Part shown: piece after piece, positions 37,501-48,143 of the stretch
How the letters are laid out: each line of letters starts with the position of its first letter
Position numbering within the stretch: position 1 is the first letter of the stretch
Position numbers and translations under genes: made by a program
DNA from: Gymnorhina tibicen
Taxonomy: Eukaryota; Chordata; Aves; Passeriformes; Artamidae
Length of the DNA stretch: 64,000 nt
NCBI GenBank assembly: GCA_013399875.1
Contig: VXAZ01004020.1
Span: 124,001 to 188,000 of the forward strand
Reading direction: 5' to 3'
The notes under the pieces: generated by a model
Databases searched by the model: none
The model's input: only the letters and a program-made list of their open reading frames with translations
Told to the model about the DNA's origin: nothing

Positions 37501-40500
37501 AAAATAGTAAAGTCTGATGAATATACATAAATCTTGCATGCAAGGCCCCTTTGTTAGGAAGGTGCTCTAAAGAAACAGATCATCTGATTACCTGATGTTG
37601 CATCCATACTCTCAATAAGTGCTGTCAAGTATGTGTGAAAGGCAATGTCTGTGTTCGTGTAATACCTATATTTAACTTTGTACATCCAGGAAAAGAAGCA
37701 ACTACATTTCAGTTCATAGGTAAGGTCTAATCCTAGTGTGCACAGCAAGGAAATCCTTGCCAGGCATAAACAGGAATTTGCTATTTGGCTTTTGACTGGA
37801 GATTGCTGTGTCACCAGTTCTAGTTTAGGGAAACTAGTTTCTGTACTCAGCACTAAAAGGAAATACAATGCAGAAGAAATAATTAATAGTGGGAGAACAA
37901 AGAAAATGGCAAAATCATGAAAAACAGTAAATGAGATAGGAATTAAGTTTTAAACTTATTTTTTTCTATTGATAATCAAAATGGAAGAATACTACTGCCA
38001 CAACTGCTTGGAAAAAACAATACCAGTAGAAAAGTGAAAGTCATGCTTATCAGCATTTCTTTAAAATGGTTTAAAAGCTTGTACATAGTGCAAGATACTG
38101 GAACAAGCAAAATTTGAGACAAACCATGGTGAAATTTCCTTATTTCTATCTTTCTGTAACATCCCTGGACAGGTTCATTATGGACCACCTATATACAGTT
38201 GGTCTCAGTTTTTCATTCCAGTTACCAAATGAGGAATACTTTGTTTTGACAGCTGTGTTTTGTCTCTGCTCCATCTTCCTAAGCCTGTAGACCTTCAATT
38301 AATGTCTCCCAGGCTCTTGACTTTCCAGCATCCAAAACTCCTGGGGCTTACAGATTCTGTAAGTTCAGACTCAGACTCATCAGACAGCTTGTCCTGAAGC
38401 AGGGACTCCATTCCTTTTCTCAGGGAATTTTGAAATGACTGGTATTTGTTCTGAACTACATGGGAGGAGCGTCTAGTTAACCACAGGCATCCAGCTTGGA
38501 TTCCTGAACTGGGAATTTATCCAATGGGTTTGATTCATTATCCTTATTTACACCTGTGAATTTATATTATATTAATTACAATCTGTGTTTTTTGTTTTCA
38601 CCTGTGCAGAATGACTATGAAATGCTGCCCTTCTGGTTTGGTAGCAGTTTAGTTTTTTCATCATGTATGTCTACCTGGGGGGCAAGGCTGCAAGGAAGCA
38701 GAATTGGTGTACGTAATATATGAGTTGTCCTAAGTTCAGCACTCTAATTATTGTCTAAAAGTTGACCAGATGAAAAGCACTTCAGAAACATAAACTTGTT
38801 TCTAACAAAATGTTTGAATGTAGCACATGATTACAAAAAACCCAAAACACATTAAATCATGCGGTGTTTTTATTTTCAGATTAACAGAGCAAAACTTCCT
38901 TACTGGAAAGTGACCCTGCTAAATGTCTGCAATCTTGTCAACAACATAAACAACCAAATGGGAGAAACAGTAGAGGTGGATGAGGAGGATCTGGTTCCAG
39001 GAAGACAGTTCCCTGCTGCTCTGGATGGCTTCAGCTTGGAAGCAATGCTGACAGTATATCAACTCCAAAAAGTTTGCCACAGCAGAGCCTTCCAGCATTG
39101 GGAGGTAAAATAAACTGTCACAAATGCATGTTTTACTGCTATTAAACTCTCAGGCTCTGTAATGATGTAAAAATCCATATCCATGTAACCCCCATTGCAT
39201 TGTCTGAGCTTTCCTTCCCTTTTTTATATTCTCTAGTACTTCTAATGTGCCTCTTTCAGTAAGAGGTGTGAATTAGTGAAGTTTGTGATGACCTGAATGT
39301 ATGTTTCTTACAATGACCCATGGATAAATGAGAAGTTTTCTTAACTACATACTTTCTCCGCTGTTTGTAGCCATTCCAGATAACCAAACAAACACATGAA
39401 AGTCATCACTATGCCAGAACACATAATTAATATCTGCTTAACAGCCATGAAGTTACTACAGATCTATTGAAACATAAATAAATATAGCCAGTGTTTCTGT
39501 TTTAAGACCCTAAGGCAAACTGGATTCAAAATGCAGGGATACAAGCCCATGTGTACATATCATTTTACTAGGTACTCTGGTTTTCTTATCATTGCTAGGA
39601 AACTGGCAGCAAGGTAACTCCTGCTATTTGTTTCCATACACCTAAAGAGGGCCCTGGAAATTGACATTGTGATTGTATGAAGATTGCTGGTCTTAAACAG
39701 TGATTGTTTATAGTCCATTTGTGATGTTTATTTTACTACAGTGATTACACAGAAGCACACTAGGCACAATCCACTTGCATTGTTAGATATTACACTAAAT
39801 CTGCTTTGTGTAGGGAAAAAAGATGTCTCAGTGTCACTACCCACTTTCCAGTAAACAAAATTTCTTCATCTTTCTCAGGTTGGTGTACAGTCTGGCTGAA
39901 TCCAGATCCTCTTTCTAGTTTGGTTGTTTTTTTTTTTTTTTGCTGAGTCATAACTGTATATACAGTCTTATTTGCAATCCTCGTATTAGATGGGATGGTC
40001 CATGCAAAAGACTGCAATGTCTTTGAGAACCAGAGTTTTCTGAAGATTCTCCTCATCAGTGCATTTATTGCTGGAAAAGAGCTACCATAGAACCCAATAT
40101 GCAATAACCCATATGTCTTAATCACAGTTGCCTGCTTTGCAGGAAGTTGTAGATTATACTATTTCTCAAAAGATGAAACCAGCAAGAAGTGCATGTAGGT
40201 GTTTAACCTAAATGTGTGATAACAGAGTGATAGTCATTAGGAAGCTTTCAGTTAATTTGAGTTTTAGTCCAAAGAGGATATACCAGCTTTCCTCTCTAGT
40301 CAAAACCAGTTATCTAATTCATTTCAGTGGAATTTAAATATCACTTCTGTAGGGCTCAGCTCATCTTTATTCTGATTTTAGTTTTGTGTTTTCAGTTTGG
40401 TTTGGTTTTTTGTTGTTTTATTTTAATTAATGCTGCAGCTAATATAGTAAAGATTTTTCTTGGTGGCAGATGTTTAAATTGTTATTTTATAACAATTTTG

Positions 40501-40711
40501 AGGAGTTTATAACCTTCATTACCAAAAAAGTTGGTAACAGTGTGTCTCTTCTTGTGTCCTACAGTTACTTCAGCAAGACACTATTGATGTAGAGAATGCA
40601 AGCCAAGAAAAGGAAATCATGAAGAGAAAAAATCCCTATATTCTGAAACGGCAGCTACATGTCAACAAGGCTAGAAGACCATACATACTCAAGAGAAGTT
40701 CATATTACTGA
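28480..40711 (+). CDS. NTS: Neurotensin / LANT-6 (neuromedin N) precursor, four coding exons, complete
   Basis: This is a secreted prohormone that prohormone convertases cut in neurons and gut endocrine cells to release neurotensin and a related hexapeptide, which act on G-protein-coupled neurotensin receptors. Joining 28480-28540, 32612-32673, 38880-39104 and 40565-40711 gives 492 coding bases plus stop, 164 residues (human about 170). Residues 1-20 form a hydrophobic signal peptide. They are followed by an acidic DSEEE stretch and a conserved propeptide with Cys58 and Cys107. The C-terminus reads K136-R137, KNPYIL (138-143), K144-R145, QLHVNKARRPYIL (146-158), K159-R160, then the tail SSYY. 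Gln146 would cyclise to pyroglutamate. The Arg153-Arg154 pair inside neurotensin is followed by Pro and is normally spared. All introns are GT-AG, with phases 1, 0 and 0. No in-frame ATG lies between the promoter and 28480, so the few extra N-terminal residues I recall for human are absent. Identity is near certain. Confidence 0.97.
28541..32611 (+). other. NTS: NTS intron 1
   Basis: This is a 4.1 kb phase-1 intron. Its first 150 bases continue the CpG-rich promoter region and the rest is AT-rich. It contains a short (TG)n array at 30382. I see no further exon, RNA gene or mobile element in it. Confidence 0.9.
30382..30401 (+). repeat. (TG)10 microsatellite in NTS intron 1
   Basis: Ten uninterrupted TG units. 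It is a likely polymorphic marker within the gene. Confidence 0.95.
32612..32673 (+). CDS. NTS: NTS coding exon 2 (acidic N-terminal propeptide)
   Basis: The 62-base exon completes codon 21 (Asp) and runs to Lys41 (DSEEEMKALEADLLTNMYTSK, given as residues 21-41 of the precursor). The acceptor is TTTATTCCCAG and the donor is AAG|GTAATT, phase 0. The motif DSEEEMKALEAD is conserved in vertebrate neurotensin precursors and marks the start of the mature propeptide after signal cleavage. Confidence 0.95.
32674..38879 (+). other. NTS: NTS intron 2
   Basis: This is a 6.2 kb phase-0 intron and the largest in the gene. It is AT-rich, with an almost pure A/T stretch at about 36181-36240. Short open frames on both strands (for example 33715-34080 and 37554-37868, minus) show no recognisable protein and look like chance frames. 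Confidence 0.9.
36181..36240 (+). repeat. A/T-only tract in NTS intron 2
   Basis: About 60 bases are nearly all A and T in AATATATAAA-type units. It is low-complexity sequence. Confidence 0.85.
38880..39104 (+). CDS. NTS: NTS coding exon 3 (central propeptide)
   Basis: The 225-base exon encodes residues 42-116. Its most conserved part is ALDGFSLEAMLTVYQLQ followed by CHSRAFQHWE, as in mammals. Cys58 and Cys107 both lie in this exon. The acceptor is TTTTTATTTTCAG and the donor is GAG|GTAAAA, both phase 0. At residues 82-86 the sequence is GRQFP, so only one basic residue stands where I recall a basic cluster (ARRKLP) in the human precursor. Confidence 0.95.
39105..40564 (+). other. NTS: NTS intron 3
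   Basis: This is a 1.46 kb phase-0 intron between the propeptide exon and the hormone exon. Apart from a T-run at about 39927-39940, I see nothing notable in it. Confidence 0.9.
40565..40711 (+). CDS. NTS: NTS coding exon 4 (both hormones and stop)
   Basis: The 147-base exon encodes residues 117-164 and TGA. It carries the three Lys-Arg cleavage sites, the hexapeptide KNPYIL and the tridecapeptide QLHVNKARRPYIL, so both receptor-active peptides come from one exon as in other vertebrates. An N-A-S glycosylation sequon (Asn127) lies nine residues before the first Lys-Arg. The acceptor is TGTGTCCTACAG. Confidence 0.96.
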   Translation, partial: LLQQDTIDVENASQEKEIMKRKNPYILKRQLHVNKARRPYILKRSSYY

Positions 40712-40935
40712 TGCAGCAGAAGAAAACAATGTATATTTAGTTTATAGGTAACTGTGCGTTATGGTTATCTTATCTAAATCTAAAACCATACTTGTGTGAA
40801 AATATACTATGGAAAATCAAGATGATAACATAGCTGTGTCTTTTTTGCAATTGCTGTTTCTTGATTGTGAATTTTTCCTACTTGAGATTAATTGGGCTAA
40901 TACATTTGCGAATAAAACTAGTTTTTAAGCATGAT
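40712..40935 (+). other. NTS: NTS 3' UTR
   Basis: A short, AT-rich 3' UTR runs from the stop codon to just past the poly(A) signal. The end is estimated as 15-25 bases after the hexamer. A GT-containing stretch follows it. Confidence 0.75.
40911..40916 (+). terminator. NTS: Poly(A) signal AATAAA of NTS
   Basis: This is the first canonical AATAAA after the stop codon, 200 bases downstream of it. Cleavage would fall near 40930-40940. Mammalian NTS is also known for a short transcript, and AT-rich downstream sequence could support further sites. Confidence 0.8.
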
Positions 40936-41838
40936 GTATTGTACAAAACTGAGATTTCAACATGCTTTCAAACAATCTTGCAGTTTTTTCGAATTTTATA
41001 AAGCACACTGACATAACACCAAGTAAATTGATACTGTCCATAAATCCTACTGAGAATTTTTCAGATTCTTAATGGAACACCTCAAACATGTAAATGTTTG
41101 CAAATTTTTTGAATAATATAATAGTAAGAACTACCACAGTATTTTATGTTTTGGCCAGTTTAGTTTATTAGAGAATAAGTCTAAGGAAGAAAGGGAATGA
41201 TATCAACCAACTATTAAATGGCAGTTTCAAAATTAAGATTTTAAATTGCTTGCTTGTAAGTGAATTTTGAGTTTTTGACTTCTAATCTATGAATGCTCAG
41301 GAAAAAAACCAAACAATGAAAAGCTGATTCATGTCCCAGTGCTCTCACTCTTAAAAGTCAAAATAGTAATCTGGTTACACGAGAAACTTGGTGAAGTATT
41401 TGAAAAATGAATTGAAATTAGAACATCTTAAAGTTAGTATTAAAAGCCATTTCCTTTCCCTCCTGCAACAAATTTGTAGAAAACAGGAAGTTTCAGAGTT
41501 CAAGACAGTCTTGGAAGCTAACAGAGAGGGAGGTTCAGAGTATGGGAAAAATTGTTTTCAAGCCATGAGGAATCAACTGCCCCCTGAAAGTTACACATTT
41601 TCCAGTTCCATGTTTGTGGTGTGTGCATGAGATTTGGGATCTCAATGATTCAGGGTTCCAGTCAGGAGGAAAAGGACTGGGGACCACAACAACCTTCAAA
41701 ATTGAGGGCTAGTCCAAGGCCTGTGAAGCCTGGATGCTCAGATCAGGAGGCAAAAATGGGACAGACATTGTTTTTGAAAAAAGCCTGTTTCCTGTTTGAG
41801 GTATTTCCTCAAACCAATTCTCCTCCAGCAAATAGCCA

Positions 41839-41957
41839 CAACCCCCCCCACCCCCAAACCCCAAAACAAACAAAAAACCAAACCAAACAAAGAAACAACC
41901 CCCCCACCCTCCACACACACAAAAAACCCCAAACAACCAAAAACCCAACAAAAACGC
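41839..41957 (+). repeat. C/A-only low-complexity tract
   Basis: About 120 bases are nearly all C and A on the plus strand, with runs of C7 and repeats of AAACC and CACA. The strand asymmetry is strong, with hardly any G or T. The open frames on both strands here are composition artefacts. Confidence 0.85.
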
Positions 41958-43492
41958 AAACACTCGGAGAGTTTTCAAATCCTCTCACAAGTTTGTTACA
42001 CTTTGTTGCATGGGGAGGGATGGGGTTTTTAAAGTAAAATGTATTTTCACTATATTAAAGCTAATTATATTTCCTTTTCTCACTGCAAATATTATTAATC
42101 AGTTTATTCATTCAATAACCATTAAATGCATGCACTGACAAGAAATAACTGACATACACTAATTATTGCAATAATCATTATGACTCAAATACAGCAAAGC
42201 AATTAAGTATGTTCAGTCTCAATGTTTTAAATGCTTACTGTGCTTAAGGGCTTTGCTTACATAAGTAAACTCACACCCCTTACCTTTTTTGCAAAATTCA
42301 TTGAATTAGACTGGAGACCCAGCATGCTATCAAGTGGTTAAGAAACACATTCCAACAAACCTGTAAGATCCCTAGTGATATTATGGATATTTCACATTCT
42401 AAAATACCTTTTGGTCTGAAGTAAGAAAGCAGAACAGTTTGTTCCAAAATTTGCTGCTAGTAGTACCTGAGGAAAAAACAAACTTCAGATCTCTTTTTCA
42501 TGGAAAACACAGAGTAAGACAAAAAGAAATAAGTTGCCATTATATTTTTCTCTCATGCTAAGTTTAAGAGTATAACAGCTCAAAAAAAAAAAAAGTAGGG
42601 TAAGGTATAGCAGTTGTCATCTGACAGAGAATGTAAATTTTTCAAAAACAAGCACCCTTCCATGTTTCATTTTGGAGGTAAGTTAGACATTCAGGGTAAT
42701 GGCATATGACCTAAAATGATGATACTAGCTGTTCCAGCCTCATCTAGTGTTCCTACTTTGTGACCATGTACTTGTTCTTTGCAGTGCAGAGCTAACAGAT
42801 TAGTCAGACTGGCTGGAAATGGCTTTAAATAACCCATTTCCTTTCAGCAGACTCTGAATCCATACACGGCCAGCTACTGTGTGTCACTGGTGGAGAAAGA
42901 GCTTAAAGTATGGCAGGAAAGTACAGCTTGTCAGTTGTCTCCAGTCTCTGAATGAGGTGTCAGAGGAATGTCATTCAGAGTGATAGTCTGAACTAGATGA
43001 GGAAACAAAAACCATAATTGTGATATGGTCAGTTAATTAAAAAAGTCAGTGCTGGCTTGTCAATTTATTGGTCATTCACGAAAAGCAAGCATAGCAGTAT
43101 TAAAATGCTAGAAAACACACACCATAGAATTAAGCCAGGTGCTCAGAGCTGTTAAAGGAAATTTCGAAGTCTGGGAGACTTCCTTGCTTGAAATCTCTTT
43201 TCTCTTCTAGCTGTTGCTCCCTCCTGATGGCCTCGCTGCTGTGGAATTGCAGCCTTTCTTTAGCCTTCATTTTTGGATGATGGCAGAAAAATAATAGGCT
43301 TGTGTGTATTTGTCTCTACTTCGTACATTCTTTAAGTGAGATCCTCAGGGTACCTGCCTCATCCATAACTGTGCATTGCCTGCAATATCCACACTGCTAT
43401 ACTGGCAGCAGCAATGAGTGCTGGATGAAGTTCAAGTCAGAGGAGGCTATCATAATGTGTAAAGACTTATTAACTCAGAAATTTAGACATAC

Positions 43493-43610
43493 CTTTCCTT
43501 TCCTTTCCTTTCCTTTCCTTTCCTTTCCTTTCCTTTCCTTTCCTTTCCTTTCCTTTCCTTTCCTTTCCTTTCCTTTCCTTTCCTTTCCTTTCCTTTCCTT
43601 TCCTTTCCTT
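43493..43610 (+). repeat. Pure (TCCTT)n pentanucleotide array
   Basis: About 118 bases, some 23-24 units, run without interruption, followed by a degenerate CTTTTTTCATTCCATTCCC edge. It is an all-pyrimidine plus strand. Purity over this length suggests a recent or unstable expansion. Confidence 0.97.
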
Positions 43611-44776
43611 CTTTTTTCATTCCATTCCCTTCCCTTATGTTTAAAAATGTTATTTTGAAGATCATTACTTCAGAGATTGCTACCGTGTCTTAAAGAACTT
43701 CTTTTGATATGGGCAATTTTATTTTATAAAGGCAATTATTGAGAGATGTTCTGCTTTTTTCTGTCTCTCCAGAGGAGCACATTTTTCCTATATATTCCAT
43801 TACTGACTTTTTAATGAAGTTCGTAGATGAATAATTATACCAATTATTCAGAAACTTCATACTTAACTATTTCTTAGACTCCTAAAATATTGAATATGGT
43901 CATACAGAGTTATTGCAGAACCCTGTCAGTAGTTTGTATTGGAACTGAGATTTACTTTGATTTTATGTATTTTTAAGAGTTATCATCCATAGTATTGCAA
44001 ATGCCCTGTACAAGAAAACATAGAAAAATTAATAATTTTATAATCTCTGAAGCATATATTTGTTTCTTTTTCTTTAAAAAAATCATTATAGAATAATAGT
44101 TGCTCTTATCAAGGTTAAATGTAGTAGTGGTAAGTCTTTTGTTCTTAAGTCTTACTTGCAGTATACTATAAATTTTGTTGTTTTCTGTATTTTTTATTAT
44201 AAGTCAAAATTTTGTTCTATGTTTTAGTTAAGAGTTTAATGGATGTGCTGTGAAAAAAGTGGATGAAATGTTGAGTTTTCAGATTAAGAGAGATTTAACT
44301 TTGAGATGTATGATATTGGCTATGCCTCATCCTCAACTCTGTTGAACACACAATGGAGACAAAATTGCTCTTGATCTTTATTCTTTACCCTCAAGATTAG
44401 TTATCAGTTTGCACTGTGGGGTATCAATTGAAGATACAAGCTACCACTGCAATAATTTCATGTTGGTGGGCAGAAAGAGGAGCAGGTTCTTAAATTTCCC
44501 AAGGTTCAAGACTGATCATTGATGTTCTCTGCATCCAAAATCCTGGACTGACTGAAAGCAGTGAGAAAACAAGAGTTTTAGATAACCTGCAAAATAAATT
44601 GTGCTGACTTCTATGATATAACAATAGAGTCAGCACCTGGATCTCACTCTCCAGGAAGCAAAAAATGTTGGAAGAGAGGGGTTGACCTCCACAAGGAACC
44701 TGGAGAATGAGATTTTAATTGCTGCCAAATGCAAGCATTCAGAATTTATGAGTGAGGCTGGAAAATCCTGAAAATA

Positions 44777-44797
44777 GACAGATAGATAGATAGATAA
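44777..44797 (+). repeat. (GATA)n microsatellite
   Basis: About four GATA units follow ACAGATAGATAG. It is a short tetranucleotide repeat. Confidence 0.85.
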
Positions 44798-45422
44798 AGA
44801 AGTAAATATCCCTGACACATAAATAAAGTAATAAATATATGTCAAATGATTTTTGTTTCCTTCCATTTACCAGACTTCCAGGGAGCATTAAAATCACATA
44901 TCCAAGCTTTATCAACAAGAAGAACTTAAACATATTTGTTTGTTAATATTCATATCTACTTAGACTTGACATTCTCATCCAGCCTCTTGAATCCAGCAGG
45001 TGTCATATTACAACACACACAAAAGCACAGTGTTCATGACCAGATTTCAAAAATCATCCAGATCTGGGATACTTGGATGGGTCTGTCAGACCAACCAATC
45101 AGACAGTGGAATAGAAAGAGCTTTGTGGTACCTCATTAGCAGGCAAGCTTTCTCTGACTGAATGACTCCTCTGAAGTAGCAATATGGGAAAATGACATGG
45201 AAGCCACCCAGTAATTTTTGGAGGGTGTCAGCTATTAAGAAATGAAGCCTTCAGGAACTCTTAGTTACCCAACTAAGACTTGATTTTTCAAGCAGATGAG
45301 AGTCTACAGCTGATGTCTCAGGAGTTGCCTCACATTCCATTGTACAGAAGGAAAAGAGGGACTATACAAAACTGAACTTGAATTAGCAAGGAATAGCATT
45401 TTTCTGTTTGATCTCCCAGCTC

Positions 45423-45423
<1 letters not shown>

Positions 45424-45453
<30 letters not shown>
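45424..45453 (+). repeat. (GAAA)n microsatellite
   Basis: Seven AGAA-type tetranucleotide units run on an all-purine strand and are followed by more purine-rich sequence. Confidence 0.9.
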
Positions 45454-47936
45454 GAGAAAAAAAGGCCTAGTATGTGCTATATTGTGCATTATTTTCTTAA
45501 AGTTTTTACAGAGCAATACAACTTGGAAATAATTTTATCTGGAATGAATGGCATGGTTCCTCCAAATTTTTTTTTGAAATCTATTGTTTATATGTACTTA
45601 AAAATTACTGTTCCTAGAATCTAATATCTTAAAGCCTTTTATTAGGATGCAAAAAGACAAATTTTTTGAATGAATAATCTCTATGCTTAAAACCCAATCA
45701 TTCTTGTCCTAAAAAAATCTTTTTAAAAATTAAATATTTCCTACATTTTAGCAGATCTAGAGAAGATCCTAAAAATAGTTTATTCAATAGCTCTTGCATG
45801 AATGAAATCTCTTGGTTATTTTTGTGTACTACCAAATCCTTAAGATAGTTGTATAACCATATATTGTAGAAGTTGTGTTTTGGTATATTATATAATGATC
45901 TTTTAAATAAAGAGCTATTTGGAAAAGACAACTTGCCTTTTGTTCTGTTTAAAAGAAAGGATGAAAAAAATAACACCACACAGAGCAAAGGTATATGTGT
46001 ATGTACCCACAAATGAAGGGTTTATTCAAATTATTCTGAATTTTGCAGCATATAAGGTATAACTTAGAGGAATATGTAACTGCATAATACTATAGTACCA
46101 TGGTATTACAGTATTTTGCAGCTGATTGCTGCAGAAATAGACAAAAATGACACAAAATTCTAATGATTGTCTTTAGTATGCAAAGGCACCGAAGTGCTAA
46201 GTCTGCAGCTGCTTTTGAAGATGAAATCTTTGGCAAATAACTTCCATTCTCCTCAAAAACCTGTTTACTGAAGGCTGATTTTTCATGGTAGTGGAGTTAA
46301 GGGTTACCATTACAAGACCTGGCCTATAGAGAATGAGAGAGTTGTGAACATTACAGTTTGGGGGTTTTTTATAAATATCACATGCACCTCCACTTTACCT
46401 GCGTGGTTTTGCAGACTCCTGTGTTACAGTGTTGTACTGAAAGGCGCTGTAAGGGAACAGACAAATGGGAAACAAAATGCGGATAGATAAGGGACTTATT
46501 GAATGTTCACTGGATGTTCCTTGTGTCTGGCTCCAACTGAAGAGTATCAGAATTGGCTGAGGCATGGGTTGTATGTGTTTGGAGGAAGGAAGAAAAGGGA
46601 GGGAAAAGTCAGGGAAAAAGAGGAAAGGGAATATAATACTGAGTTAAGTATTGCTATCATAGTGTTAGTTAAGAACTAAAGTGTAGATAGGCTGGTATAA
46701 ACTAGAAGATACAGGATATTCTGAAAAAATAGGTGAGTTCCCATCATTGTATGTGAAGGGAAATTATCTGGCCAGCATTCCCAGCACTTCCCTTGAATCA
46801 AGAAAAACTGATTTGAATGGAGATGTTTCAAATTGAAAGCTTTTAAGCTGAAACTGGAACAACTAAAGAAAGCTGATCAGGAAAAGGAGAGAGTAAATGG
46901 CAAGGGTCAAGAAATATTCAAATCAGAATCAGCTGAATCATTCAGTAAGCCTGGACTGTAAGTACTGAGTAAGACAGAAATACAGATTGCTCTTGATAGC
47001 TTGGGATAATCAACACCAATCTGCCCAGGTTTGAGAAAGCTTGTGGTTTGAATCCATGTCTCAAGCAAGTAAATATTATTTTGTCACACTGGTGTCAGAA
47101 TTAGAAGACATCCCGGTGTCCATACAGGAGGACCACCTCTTAGGGGAGATGAAAAAGAAGAGAGGAAAATTTAGCTCCAAAATGAAGGCTTAATTATAAC
47201 ACAGAGGCTCATTTCATTCTTGAAAGAAACCTACATTTGTAGGTAGCTTTTCTCAGATTGCTTTCACAGATAAAAGTTCAGAGAAAAACTCCAGAAATTT
47301 ATATTCTCAGAAAGAAAGTAAACTGGAACTTGTCTTTGAAAAAATTAGATTTTCTTCATGTATCTAGCATAGTTGTGGCAAATCAGACACTCTACTTCAG
47401 TACACTGATCTGGACCTGAAATCCATGTTTCTGTGTAATGGACGGATGTAGATCTCATCTGAACATTCAGAAAGGCGGAAGGCATAAGAAGTAATGCTGT
47501 TCTAAAAGATTTTTGATGCCTTATTAGCAGCTTTCAGTAGTGTGTGAAGAAACATAATGTACTATTTGCAACACTTTCCAAGGCATATCTTGATGTGAAA
47601 GGAACTGACATTTACTGTGAAAAATCTTTATTTAGATAGAGAGAGTGTTAAAATATTGGTAGCATGGTGCTTAGAAACCTGATTTCTGTTCACTTAAACA
47701 CTTCAGTGCTTTTTTGCTAGGAGTGCATCTGCCCCTTTAGGAACAGGTGTGAATATGGAAGGATTGCTCAAATTCACCATTATAGATAGTTCTTGAGGTT
47801 GATAATATAAAAAGCTAAAGCTTATTTAAACAGTATAGCTTTGTACAACCAGTTGAAAGGGTTTGGGGAAACAGGGGAGAAGTCAAATAAATGGACAATA
47901 TTTATTTTCCTAATATTTAGGTACACATACACACGG

Positions 47937-48143
47937 GAATAAATTCTTTACTTTGAGGGTGGTGAGACACTGGAACAGGTTGCCCAGAGAAGCTGAGGAT
48001 GCCCCATCCTTGGAAGTGCTCAAGACCAGGTTGGGTGGGGCTCTGAGCTTTGAGGTCGAGTGGAAGGTGTCCCTGCCCATGGCAGGGGAAGTTGCAACTA
48101 GATGATCGTTAAGGGCCCTTCAAACTCAAACCATTCTATGATA
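47937..48143 (+). mobile_element. CR1 LINE 3' fragment
   Basis: The CR1 tail reads GGTGAGACACTGGAACAGGT, TGCCCAGAGAAGC, then GTGTCCCTGCCCATGGCAGG and ends ACCATTCTATGAT. It is of a different CR1 subfamily from the copy at 20470. The order and end are diagnostic, and about 200 bases of the 3' end are kept. Confidence 0.92.

Larger units (their letters stand above)
40940..47930. other. Intergenic 3' of NTS, no gene seen (first part)
   Basis: This is AT-rich and holds a C/A-rich tract, a long TCCTT array and short GATA and GAAA arrays, listed separately. Short frames such as 41621-42037 and 43302-43658 are products of these repeats. I see no exon. Confidence 0.6.

Noticed and set aside
43302..43665. 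Repetitive LSFPF and KERKG proteins on the two strands
   Set aside because: They are translations of the pentanucleotide array, not genes.
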